From contig JAGFNK010000855.1 of assembly GCA_025769875.1 (NCBI GenBank), positions 1 through 19,822 of the forward strand: a DNA stretch of 19,822 bases. Reading direction: 5' to 3'. The position numbers were made by a program, and so were the translations under genes. The DNA is from Russula earlei. Taxonomy: Eukaryota > Basidiomycota > Agaricomycetes > Russulales > Russulaceae. Shown here piece by piece: positions 8,716-17,583 of the stretch (position 1 is its first letter; every line of letters starts with the position of its first letter). Under the pieces are notes generated by a model that had not been told where the DNA came from, did no database searches, and saw only the letters and a program-made list of their open reading frames with translations.

Positions 8716-8980
8716 AACCATAATTTTGATTGTCCTACATAGTGATATGTAGACTCGGTTTTATCTACTGTGCCTACATAAGTATAGTCATCAACTACTG
8801 GAACTACATTGAGCAATATAGACTTACTACGATGCTATAGAGCACTACATAGTATGTTGTTGTGCTATGGTGTCTATGGTGTCTACAGAATTAAGCGGTG
8901 TCTACGGACCGGACCGGTTTTTCCTGATGTATATCATCTACAATTGATTAAAACATTGTCTATCCTAGTGTTAGAGAATC
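8716..8980. other. AT-rich 3' flank of the first terpene synthase
   Basis: No gene. It contains scattered CTACATAG words, some as inverted pairs, and a short direct repeat (CTATGGTGT twice near 8865-8885). It would include the 3' UTR of the minus-strand gene that ends at 8981. Confidence 0.5.
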
Positions 8981-10225
8981 TCAGGGCAGGGGTTGCGCCA
9001 TCATAGGAGTCACATCAGCTTTCCTTGGAAGGAGTGTTACTAGCCTGTGCTTCTGAACCTCTGGTCCTTTCGCGCCAAAGTATCTCTCCGTCTCAAGTGA
9101 CCAACTGTCTATACCGCGAATCCAGTAACCCAGTCTCTCCACAAAGGCGGAAACCTCGGCGTCGACCGTAGCACCCCACGAAGGCAGCGTCAGGCTTTGT
9201 GCCCGGAACTTTGATAAAACATCCCCGTGGTAGTCACCGAGCCAGCGCAGCGCGCTATCCAGATCCACTCCTTTTTCGTTCATGACGACGGTAACGATGT
9301 TGTGACCGCCGTGGCCTGAAGCTTGCTCTATGTTGTACGAGTACATATCCTAATGATGGAAGTCAGCCATCTGGCCTCGCAGCCGCCTGGGTAATTACCA
9401 ACGTTCGTAAGGACGAGAGACTCTGCGGCCAAGGCGCAGAACGACTCCATCACGGGGTGGGCCATGACCTCGATTGGAATGTTGAGACCAGCCTCGGCGG
9501 CCAGGAATGCAGGATATCCGCCGGCGGTGAGCCGCGTGAGCTTCAGATAGTCGTCAATCCCTCGAACGCGACCGTTCGCGCGGTCGGATGCCTCCTCGAT
9601 CACGGCGTAGACATATTCCGAGAACGATGCAATGAACCGCTCCTGGGCTGGGAGGCTCGAGACCTTGATCGCACGCAGCCAAAATCTGTCAACATGGTTG
9701 TCAGGGAGGCTTGCGAGATTGACCATGACAAAGGCATACTGTCGTGCTATTTCTCCGAGCTTGGGCTCCCCTTGCGGGCGCTCCTTATGAGGGTTCCGAA
9801 TGGCATCCATTACCATGTCCGCGTAAACGCGTGCGCCATCACCGTCCACTTTGTCCGTGAACTCGTCGTATATGAAAAAGAGGACCATGAGATCGCAAGC
9901 TACTCGAACTCCATCTGCATAATGTCAATAACGCTAGATTGATACGGACCGCCGACAGGCATACCTTTGTCGAGCAAGGGATATACGAGGGAGCCGAGCA
10001 ACGCTATACATACCAATCAATAACTCATTACGATGATGGGACGAAGGGTAACTGACGAAAATTGCATAGGTCAAACGAACTCTGTGATTTGGCGTCGAGA
10101 GCCTGGAAGCTCCTCAACCATTCGTCGGATTCAGGCTTAACTTCTGCGTAGTGGTCGTTCAGCTTTCGTAGCCAAGGCCACTGGGCGAGGGGGTCAGGGA
10201 GAGAAATTTGGGGGAGGCCAGACAT
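8981..10225 (-). CDS. Terpene synthase (sesquiterpene synthase type), five exons, intact
   Basis: Predicted class I terpene cyclase. It would ionise a prenyl diphosphate, probably farnesyl diphosphate, using Mg2+ and cyclise it to a sesquiterpene in the cytosol. Exons (minus strand): 10225-10057, 10003-9965, 9914-9740, 9685-9403, 9349-8981; introns 50-54 bp, all GT-AG. The total of 1,035 bp is in phase throughout and encodes 344 aa, normal for fungal enzymes. Metal-binding DEFTD is at residues 86-90, NSE motif NDMYSYNIE at 222-230 (the N and D are split by intron 4), and the RY pair at 311-312, about 80 residues downstream as expected. The start MSGLPQ leads directly into LPDPLAQWPW, the usual N-terminal block. 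The wording resembles the protoilludene-synthase clade of basidiomycetes, but the product cannot be read from the sequence. Confidence 0.9.
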
Positions 10226-10288
10226 TGGAGATCAGAATGAAGTGAATTGAAAAGACCGGCTGAGCGACTGTCCAGCACCTAGGTACTC

Positions 10289-10294
10289 CTTATA
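10289..10294 (-). promoter_or_regulatory. TATA box of the first terpene synthase
   Basis: Minus-strand AAAGAGATATAAGG, about 65 bp before the ATG at 10225. The second intact synthase has AAAGAGACATATAAAGG in the same place, so the context is shared. Confidence 0.5.
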
Positions 10295-10774
10295 TCTCTT
10301 TATCCAAGCACAACCCTCCTCACTGGAGATGTAAGGAAACGCGGGAAGTGCTCGGCAGCTATAACGTTTCCTGGTTGGTTTCCCTGAAACGTACGCCGCA
10401 CTTGTATTCTTGATTGGTTCGGGAAAAAAGCGTCCCGAGCTCTGCGGATGTGCACGCACCCCCAAGTCAAGAGAGCTTCTTTGACCGCCGCGGGAAAAGA
10501 TGATTTGCCCATTTGAAGGTCAGGGGTATGGGTGACTGACACAGCCACTCCTTTACCCGAGCCCCCCCCAAAAAAGTAGTGCAGCCCAGCCACGGTCCAG
10601 GGGAGCATTGGTGAGTGCAGCGGATATGAAAAGCATGCGCCCGTCGGTCGATGACCCGGAGTACGAGCGCCCTACAACTACGGCGCTAGATACCAGGAAT
10701 TTATTTCTATGAAGGCACTGGAAACAAAAACGAGGCAACACAGTGTTTCCTCATCCGCCAAGAAATGAGACTCC

Positions 10775-10802
10775 CAAGACGTTGTCGGCAAGACGTTGTC
10801 GG
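10775..10802 (+). repeat. Perfect 14-bp tandem duplication
   Basis: CAAGACGTTGTCGG occurs twice head to tail. Confidence 0.8.
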
Positions 10803-11618
10803 AGCACAAGAGCCAGAGCACTTGTGTGACAGTAGTAGGGGCGCTTGCCCTTTGCCTGGTAATTGAAATTGAAATACGGCATTCGCGAGCCGCGTATCCG
10901 GTTCCGGCTATTCCGAAGCCGATGCTCTTCGTGCTGTGAGAACTCGGCATTCCTACGGAACACTCTCCCCCTCTATCATGATCACCGTGTGATTGAGTCA
11001 TTGATGCCAACAAAAAATTAGACATAATAACCCCGGGTTTCCAGGTCTCAATTACGTCCCACCTCCGCGAGGACGCCATTCGGGTTGTCTTCTGGCACAG
11101 TTGGGCTGCACAACAAATTCTGCTTCACATAATCCATAAGTTCTGACTCACATCTGTATTCAATGGCCAGGTGGTCCCAATAATACCTGAATCTATTTGA
11201 GGTGATATGAAAGCAGCTCTCTAAAGGGATGACTGGGGTGGACATACGATGGGTGACCAAGATGGGAAATCCAATCGATTTTTACCACTGTATTGTGACA
11301 GTGTCCTTCAATGCAGGGTACACAACGTCATTGAAACTGATTTTGGAAAAATTGCAACGGCAGGCGCATCCTAAAAAGGCAAGAAAACGATTCGTCTCGG
11401 TCAACAGTGACATCGGTGCTCACTCTCCACTGCCTCCACACCACACCGTGTCCATGTCCTAAATCGTATCGCCGGCCCGGCCACTGCTGTTGATTGGCCC
11501 TCCGCTCACATGAATCCCATGCATCACGTGTATTTAAGGGTCTATTTTCACACCCCTCCCCTGATAAGGAGTGGCCGTCTTCCTTATCCCTACTAGTAGT
11601 CATGGGTAACCACACGCT

Positions 11619-11639
11619 ATCGGACGAATGTCGTCCGAT
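11619..11639. repeat. Perfect inverted repeat, 9-bp arms, 3-bp loop
   Basis: ATCGGACGA-ATG-TCGTCCGAT, about 200 bp upstream of the terpene synthase pseudogene. It could be a protein-binding palindrome or chance. Confidence 0.6.
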
Positions 11640-11814
11640 CTATATGCCGGTGCAACGACATGCGAAACGACAATTGGGAACATCCATCATGAGGTGGCGC
11701 GACATTTTTCGTATCCATGGGACTCCAGCGGAGAGGGCTGTAGTACGTTGGTATAAGGCGTCCCACGGCACGGTGACCCACATTGGGTTTCTTCTATCCT
11801 TCTCAGTCTGACCT

Positions 11815-12758
11815 CGTTTATCCACTGGCACCATGACTCGGACGTAGAACGCACACCATGCAAGTCCAGCATGACTCTGACACAACTCCGTGTGGGTTCA
11901 AAGCCTTCGACGTCGAGTCCCAAGATAATGGTTAATTGACGAGTAGTCAGTTTTCTTTTGACCTCGTCGCAGTTTTGTTCATGTATGACGAATACACCAA
12001 CGCGGTCGATCGTGAAGGTGCCCACGCCTACGTGGAGATTGGGCCGGATGCCCTCCGTAGTCCCTACTTAGAACGACCAAAGGGCGAGTTAATGCTGGGC
12101 GAGATTGCATGACAGTTCGCCCACGTTACCCATGCCCACTTGCTTTCTCTATTGACAAGGCTCTAGGTTCTCACTACAATACATTCAAATTGCATGTATA
12201 TCGTCTTGGAAGCGCGTTGTTACCTCGTTCTCGGAGTATGTGGATGCCGCGATCGATGAGGCTACCCATCGCACATCAGAACATATGTTACATATCAGCA
12301 ACATCGTCGGATTATTTTGGACTCAGGAGACTAACATTGTGCGCAAGCTGTGCTTAGAGCTCGGCGGACGATGTCATGGGACATCACAACACCAACCTGA
12401 AGTCGCTCCTCAGTTCCATCGTTGGTACCATCTTCCTCACGAACGTTGGTAACCTCCGCGACTATGAAAGCGCCAATCTGACAATGGGAGTTCGAGTCGG
12501 ATATGTACTCCTACCGTAACAACGTCCAGCTTGGGAGATGCGATATCACAATATCATCAAGGTGTCAATATGTGGCACGCTCACATGGATCGCAACTATA
12601 TAGGAACGAGTTCCAGGCGCAGAAACCACCCGCTGCCGCCATGGTGCCCCTCAACTAATGGTCAACGACTTTATAGAAAGTATGTGTCACTGGATTCGGG
12701 CAACTGTTGGTCTTTTTCGAGTTGGAGATACCTTGGGACGAAGGAGTTGGAGATATAG
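11815..12758 (+). pseudogene. Decayed terpene synthase, opposite strand
   Basis: Fragments in several frames follow the order of the two intact genes. They are PLA (11822-11830), GFKAFDVESQ, LFMYDEYTN (metal motif at 11987-12001), RPKGELMLGEIA, SFSEYVDAAIDEATHR, DVMGHH...FLTN, DMYSY (12500 onward), FIESMCHWIR and WRYLGTK, where the RY pair is still readable. Exon 2 is missing. The intron-4 donor (12445) is preserved in the string ACGAACGTTGGTAA, identical to the 8981-10225 gene, but the acceptor dinucleotide at 12498-12499 is CG, not AG. A TGA (12110-12112) replaces the CGA of the intact gene, the glutamate of the NSE motif is lost, and several frameshifts occur. It is a dead paralogue. An AATAAA lies about 170 bp downstream (12930-12935). 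Confidence 0.85.
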
Positions 12759-12976
12759 AAGCTGGCACTGATGGATGTGAAGCCTCCAGAAGCTTTAAAA
12801 TCGTTCTCAAGTTCGGTATAGAGTTGTTCGTGTAAGACATGAGCTTTGAGCTAAAACAAAAATTGATATACAAGAGATCATCCTCTATATGCGGCGATCC
12901 CTTGCTCTCGTGGTGTAACTTGTGCAACAAATAAATAACATTGTGATGAGGCGCTATCTAGTCAAGGTACTCTAAA

Positions 12977-14248
12977 TCAAATATCAAACTCTCTACCAAT
13001 GGGTACCATCATGGGCGTTACAACGGCCTCTGCTCTTGGCAAGAGATTAACTATTCTGTCCTTCTGGATTTCCCGACCCTTCTTTCCGAAGTATCTCTCT
13101 GTCTCAAACGCCCAACAGTCGATCCCGCGGATGAAATACGCCAGCCTTTCAACGTAAGCCGAAACCTTGAGATCGATTGTAGGGCCCCAAGAAGGCAGTA
13201 TTCGGTACTGAGCCTGGAATTGGGATAGGACTTGCTCGTGATATTCTGAGACCCAGTCGAGCGCGGCATCCAGATTGACTCCATTCTCGTTCATGACCAC
13301 AGTGATGATGTTATGACCGCCGTGTCCCGCTGCTTGTTCGATGTTATACGAGTATAAATCCTGGGGTGTTGGTCAGTCATCTCAAGTCGTCCTAGAATGA
13401 ATGTGGGCAATCCTTACGTTCCCAAGAACCAGAGACTCCGCGGCCAAGCTGCGCATCATTTGCATCGAGGGATGCGTCATGACTTCGTCTGGAATGTCCA
13501 GATCCATCTCTATAGGGAAGAAGCATGGGTACGGGCCAGCGGTGAGGCGGGTAAGCCGAAGGTATTCCTTGATTGTACGGACGCTTCCTTTCGCGCGATC
13601 GGAAGCTTCATCTATCACCGCGTACGCGTACTCTGCAAAGGATGCGATAAACCGTTCCTGAGCAGAGGCGCACGACTTTTGCATCGCACGCAGCCAAAAT
13701 CTATGAGCTGCGTTAATCGCAGCTTGGGCCGCACAAAGCGTCAAGCTCACTGCCGAGTAACCTCTCCAAGCTTTGCTTCGCCAAGGGGACGATCATGATG
13801 TGGGTTCCGTAATGCATTCACAACAATTTCTGCATATTCACGTGTACCTTTGCCATCGACGTTGTCGGTAAATTCATCAAATACGTAAAAGAGAGCCATG
13901 AGGTCGCAAGCGACGCGAAGACGATCTACAAGCCAGTTTAGACGGCCCGATGTTAGTTGGTTCAATTGGTTTAAGGCTGACCTTTGTCGGCAAGTGGATA
14001 TGCAAGGCAACCAAGAAGGGCTGAGGGCGCTCAAAGTTATTGACGATTCCAAGGGGGTGGACGAATGAATGGTACTTGCCAAAATTACACCTATCGAATG
14101 ACCTTTGCGATTTGACGTCAAGCGTTTCAAAGCCGTGTAGCCATGCTTCAGACTCTGGCTTCACTTCTTCGTAGTGTGGATTCAGTGCTCGCGGCCACCG
14201 CCATTGGGCTAGGGGATCGGGAAGGCGAAACTTGGTCTGAGCTGGCAT
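12977..14248 (-). CDS. Terpene synthase paralogue, five exons, intact
   Basis: Same enzyme family and role as the gene at 8981-10225. Exons (minus strand): 14248-14080, 14020-13982, 13925-13751, 13700-13418, 13360-12977, totalling 1,050 bp, in phase, 349 aa. Exons 1-4 have exactly the same lengths as the paralogue (169, 39, 175, 283). DEFTD is at 86-90, NDLYSYNIE at 222-230, the RY pair at 311-312, and HGGHNIITVVM follows the NSE motif. An ATG two codons earlier (14254) is possible; 14248 is chosen because it aligns with the other gene. Intron 1 (14021-14079) appears to use a GC donor (GCAAGT), required to keep phase and the ALLGCLAYPLADK exon. Many substitutions but no indels before the C-terminus suggest an old duplication, both copies under selection. 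Confidence 0.9.
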
Positions 14249-14327
14249 GACCATTGGACTTCAAGTTGGAGGGTAATACGGGGTGTTGGGAGGGGTATAA
14301 TGTTCTCATGGAAATGAGAAAACGCCC

Positions 14328-14333
14328 TTTATA
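14328..14333 (-). promoter_or_regulatory. TATA box of the second terpene synthase
   Basis: Minus-strand TATAAA in AGACATATAAAGGGCG, about 80 bp before the ATG at 14248. It matches the promoter context of the paralogue. Confidence 0.5.
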
Positions 14334-14339
14334 TGTCTC

Positions 14340-15472
14340 TTTACATCGGAATTTTTGAACCGGATGTATGTGTATGAAAGAGATGACAATCTCTGTGACC
14401 CACCGAGTCCGATATCCTGCACGGCAGGCTGTTGCTTAGCTGCCGATAACACAGCTCTAGTTGTGATAGGTAGAACCGGTAAAAGCAATATAGGTGCCCA
14501 TCGTAAGCAGCCGAGACAGTGGCGTCCGAGTTGGAGGCCTCTGTTCACGTAAACTGAATGCCCTGTGAAAACCATGGTCACGGTAGATCGGGTTCCGTAG
14601 GAGAACCTAGTCTCATTGCAGAGTGGGAATCCTGAGATGTAGAATCTAAGTGAATAATTGAACAATCGGCGGCCGGAATGTCGTTCTTGCCGGTGAGAGG
14701 ACGTTGTCAAAGAAATCCGAAATGGTTCCTATAAGAAAAGAAAAATTAGAGATTCCCTTGAATACCACAGGCCAGAAACCATATAACCGTCATGCTACTA
14801 TTAAGCTGGCATCAGACTTAATGGTAAACCAGCACGCTGGTTGCGTTGGCATACTGTAATTAAGACGAGATGGGACTCGGACTGCCTTGTTCCGTTGGCA
14901 TACACAGACTCAGTGCAGTGCCCTCGGGGTTCGGAATTAATAGCGGAACCGTCTATTATTAGTAATCATTCCTCTCAGGCTTCAGTCACCGGTTCAGTCC
15001 GTACGTATTCCGTTCGCGGAGAAGCATTCGGGGTTAGCGAGGACGGGATCGATTCGGAGACTTTCGAAGGTCGATTTCAATCGGCAAAGCGTCCGATCCG
15101 TCTGGAATTGATGTCAGAGCAAAGTTGCATCGTTAGAGGCACGATCAGGTATGGCAAATTGAAGACAGGCAGTGTTTGTTGGACGTGCAGGCGAACGGAC
15201 AATCCGGACCGTACGTGTAAATAATTAGAATAATTTAGTTACCGCGTTCGTGGAAAGGCTCCTTGAACCGCTACCACCAGGTGCGGATTTTCCCACGGTA
15301 AAACTGGGGCAAGGATGGGCAACAATGAAGATGACAGTGGGCTCTGCAAGGTCAGATCCACCTGTCTGAGCCATGGCCAACAACAGCCCCCGACAAAGAA
15401 TAACACTACATCCCTACATTAAACTGCCTACCCCAGGAAAGCATTACCACTAAACAGTGATATGAACATGAT
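14340..15472. other. Intergenic region without recognised gene
   Basis: ORFs at 14306-14710 (minus, 134 codons) and 14841-15224 (plus, 127 codons) have no family wording that I recognise. The latter ends with a CWTC...C pattern that does not fit a Zn2Cys6 spacing. No RNA gene or repeat of note was seen. Confidence 0.45.
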
Positions 15473-15970
15473 ATGATGCCTGAACTACCACGCCTACAAC
15501 CCCCATCAGGTCAGTCAACACGCCCACCCTCTACAATGGACTCCCATGTGGGATCCCAACCTCCCACTGAGAACAGAATGCTACACTCACGGCCAACCTG
15601 CCAACCACTCCCTCCTACGCCATCCTCCATGCCACCACACCACACCCATGCCACTACGAGGCCTTTTCACTTCCAATCCCCACCCTCAGTTCCCTTTCAT
15701 CCAATGAAACTCAGCTCCCTTTGTTACCCCTTCACACAGAACTCGCCTCCACAACTTCCCCCCCTCTCTCCACCCCCCAGTGCGAGGTGGTTATGTATCA
15801 TCAACACGAGACTTACCGACGACAAAATTACTGCAACCAAAATTAAAAGAGATAAAGGGTCCTGCCGATTAGTTAAGGATACCTGGGAACACCTCCTCAA
15901 GAAAACTATGGAACTCCCAATGAACTGGCTCTCATTCCATGAGGTTTTAGTGGGTAGGAGGTCACCTTAG
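15473..15970 (+). CDS. Proline-rich hypothetical ORF in a poly(A)-tailed unit
   Basis: 165 codons starting MMPELPRLQPPSG. Residues 1-105 are rich in Pro, Ser, His and Thr. Residues 108-165 have ordinary composition and include TWEHLLKKTMELPMNW. I do not recognise it. It has no zinc finger, RT or membrane segment. An AATAAA and an A19 tract follow about 180 bp after the stop, so it is read here as the 3' end of a retroposed transcript or retroelement. It could be a gag-like ORF, a processed host gene, or non-coding. Confidence 0.3.
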   Translation: MMPELPRLQPPSGQSTRPPSTMDSHVGSQPPTENRMLHSRPTCQPLPPTPSSMPPHHTHATTRPFHFQSPPSVPFHPMKLSSLCYPFTQNSPPQLPPLSPPPSARWLCIINTRLTDDKITATKIKRDKGSCRLVKDTWEHLLKKTMELPMNWLSFHEVLVGRRSP

Positions 15971-16148
15971 CCCCACCCCCCAGGCTAGGTGCCCTGAGTC
16001 CCACACTGTCCCCTAACATGGTCGTGCATAAGCGCATTTTACCCTCACACCCGGTCCGCGCACTGGCTACAGCACATTAGATAGGGCTGAACCTTTTTCT
16101 CCTGCTATCTAACACTTATTCTAAGTAGTTACCATACTTAACTACCAG

Positions 16149-16182
16149 AATAAAATGCTTTCCAAAAAAAAAAAAAAAAAAA
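16149..16182 (+). terminator. AATAAA signal and A19 tract
   Basis: AATAAA at 16149-16154 and an uninterrupted run of 19 A from 16164 to 16182. Confidence 0.7.
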
Positions 16183-16357
16183 GTTATTGCATTTGTTTCC
16201 TCAGTCTTTTACACACAAGACTGAGGTCAGTACTACACATTCCTTTACACTCCTTTAGAGCTAATGCTGTACATAGCTATCATCCCTATAGGTTAGATAA
16301 CTAACCAATATAGTCTTTTAAACACAAGACTGAGCTATCATCCCTATAGCTCCAACA
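16183..16357 (+). repeat. Probable end of the copia 5' LTR
   Basis: The stretch ends ...CTCCAACA just before a candidate primer site. It contains two near-identical hairpin words, AGTCTTTTACACACAAGACT and a copy with one change (starting about 16205 and 16313). It also has a direct repeat, AGCTATCATCCCTATAG, near 16276 and 16333. The LTR start was not identified, and the poly(A) unit immediately to the left may have truncated or interrupted it. Confidence 0.4.
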
Positions 16358-16370
16358 GATTATGAGACCT
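16358..16370 (+). other. Candidate primer binding site (initiator tRNA-Met half type)
   Basis: TTATGAG (16360-16366) is the complement of the CUCAUAA anticodon loop of initiator tRNA-Met. Several Ty1/copia elements (Drosophila copia, yeast Ty5) prime from this internal site. Neighbouring stem bases match only in part. Confidence 0.4.
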
Positions 16371-16426
16371 GGTCGTCCCTGACATCATGAACTCCCACCA
16401 GCTTCCAAATTGTGTAACAAAACACC

Positions 16427-17583
16427 ATGAGTGCCCCCACAGCAACCGCAAACATTGTGCCCTCAAGAGGCAGCCATGTTCCCACCGTAGGAGCCATGGG
16501 AAAAACTTACATGGGCGGCCAACATGGTTACGACGGACCACTCTTCAAAGGTGGCACAGTCACGCACACACAATGGAAAGCTAATATAGAGGCACTGTTC
16601 AAAACAAATGGCCTGATAGAAATCATAAAAGGGACATACTCAAAACCAGACCCCAGCAATGACCCGAGCGGCTTTGCCAACTGGGAGCAGAAAGATCGCA
16701 AAGCACATGCCCACATTTTACTGACATTAAACAGGCACGCTCTTGACACTGCCCTAGGCACTGCTGGAGCCAAAAACACTTGGGACACACTTGAAAATCA
16801 CTTTGCCAGGAAGGGCAAGCAACGCGTTGCACACCTGCTGACAGACCTATACTGGGCTACATTCACTGAAATGGAACCCATGGCTCCCCAGATATTATGA
16901 CAGCTACACACCACCCGAACCCTTGAGAAATTTGGTTACCCAATAGATGAGAAAGTCCTCATCTGGATGCTAATTCTCACACTACCGGAAAAGATGGCCA
17001 AACTCAAGGCCACCCTCCACTCGACGCCGCCCAGCCATCTAACAGCCGAGCACGTCACGGACTGCATCCTCCATGAGGAGTGTCAGATCCGATTGACCAA
17101 TGACATGGCCACACCTCACCATGCAAAGGCGGCCCAAATGGGAATGGACCGGGAGGCGCAGAACGAGAAACGCACACCGAAGTGCACTCACTGCAGATGC
17201 AGGGGCACAATACACACAAATGCTGGAAACTTCACGGAAAACCAGAGGACAAAGCAGCAGCAGCTAGGACTGGCATGATTGCAAACAACACAGCAATGCC
17301 CACGCCCACTGCAACTGGCATGAGCATGCACAACATAGTGACACCCACACCCTCTATGACTGGTGTGAGTGTGCACTATGCAGTGATGCCCATGCCTGCT
17401 AGGACTGGCACAAGCATGCCCAACATACCAGCGACGCACGCAGACCAGCCACCAGCCAGCGCTGCCATCGCATACATCCCAACTCCACATGACAGCACCT
17501 TATTATATCAGGCAGTCATAGATGAGCCGATCTGCATGGCCACGACTCAGGAGCACCGATCTCAGAGACAGCTGGCTCCTTGA
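16427..17583 (+). pseudogene. Copia gag with CCHC knuckle and 15-aa repeats
   Basis: The gag begins MSAPTATAN. Copia-type gag wording includes THTQWKANIEALFKTNGL, KAHAHILLTL and KNTWDTLENHF; this domain forms the virus-like particle. An in-frame TGA interrupts it at 16898-16900, and the same frame continues to about 17205. The knuckle CTHCRCRGHNTHKC fits CX2CX4HX4C, but a frameshift lies inside it. After it, AMPTPTATGMSMHNI and two variants form three 15-residue repeats (17293-17427). The last frame stops at 17583. It is not expected to give functional protein. Confidence 0.82.
17293..17427 (+). repeat. 45-bp tandem repeat, three units, in phase
   Basis: Units 17293-17337, 17338-17382 and 17383-17427 translate as AMPTPTATGMSMHNI, VTPTPSMTGVSVHYA and VMPMPARTGTSMPNI. 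Unit length is a multiple of three and the differences are mostly conservative, as if expanded while coding. Confidence 0.8.

Larger units (their letters stand above)
10295..11814. other. Spacer between terpene synthase gene and pseudogene
   Basis: About 1.5 kb with no gene I can support. Several ORFs of 60-133 codons exist on both strands (for example 10678-11079 and 11048-11260 minus, 11494-11811 plus), but none has a recognisable motif or consistent frame. It contains a perfect 14-bp tandem pair (10775-10802) and a perfect hairpin (11619-11639). Confidence 0.5.
15473..16182 (+). mobile_element. Probable retroposed sequence ending in a poly(A) tail
   Basis: The unit ends AATAAA (16149-16154), nine bases (TGCTTTCCA-like spacing) and then 19 A (16164-16182), the layout of a reverse-transcribed polyadenylated RNA. 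An 8-bp inverted repeat, TTAGATAG...CTATCTAA, lies near 16078-16112. The 5' end is unknown; 15473 is only the start of the ORF. I found no clear target duplication flanking it. Confidence 0.45.

Noticed and set aside
9457..9942. 161-codon plus-strand ORF
   Set aside because: Antisense to exons 3 and 4 of the terpene synthase, which carries the motifs and a consistent splice structure.
14841..15224. Plus ORF ending with CWTC...C, considered as a zinc-cluster regulator of the terpene genes
   Set aside because: Spacing does not fit Zn2Cys6 (CX2CX6C expected) and the rest is featureless.
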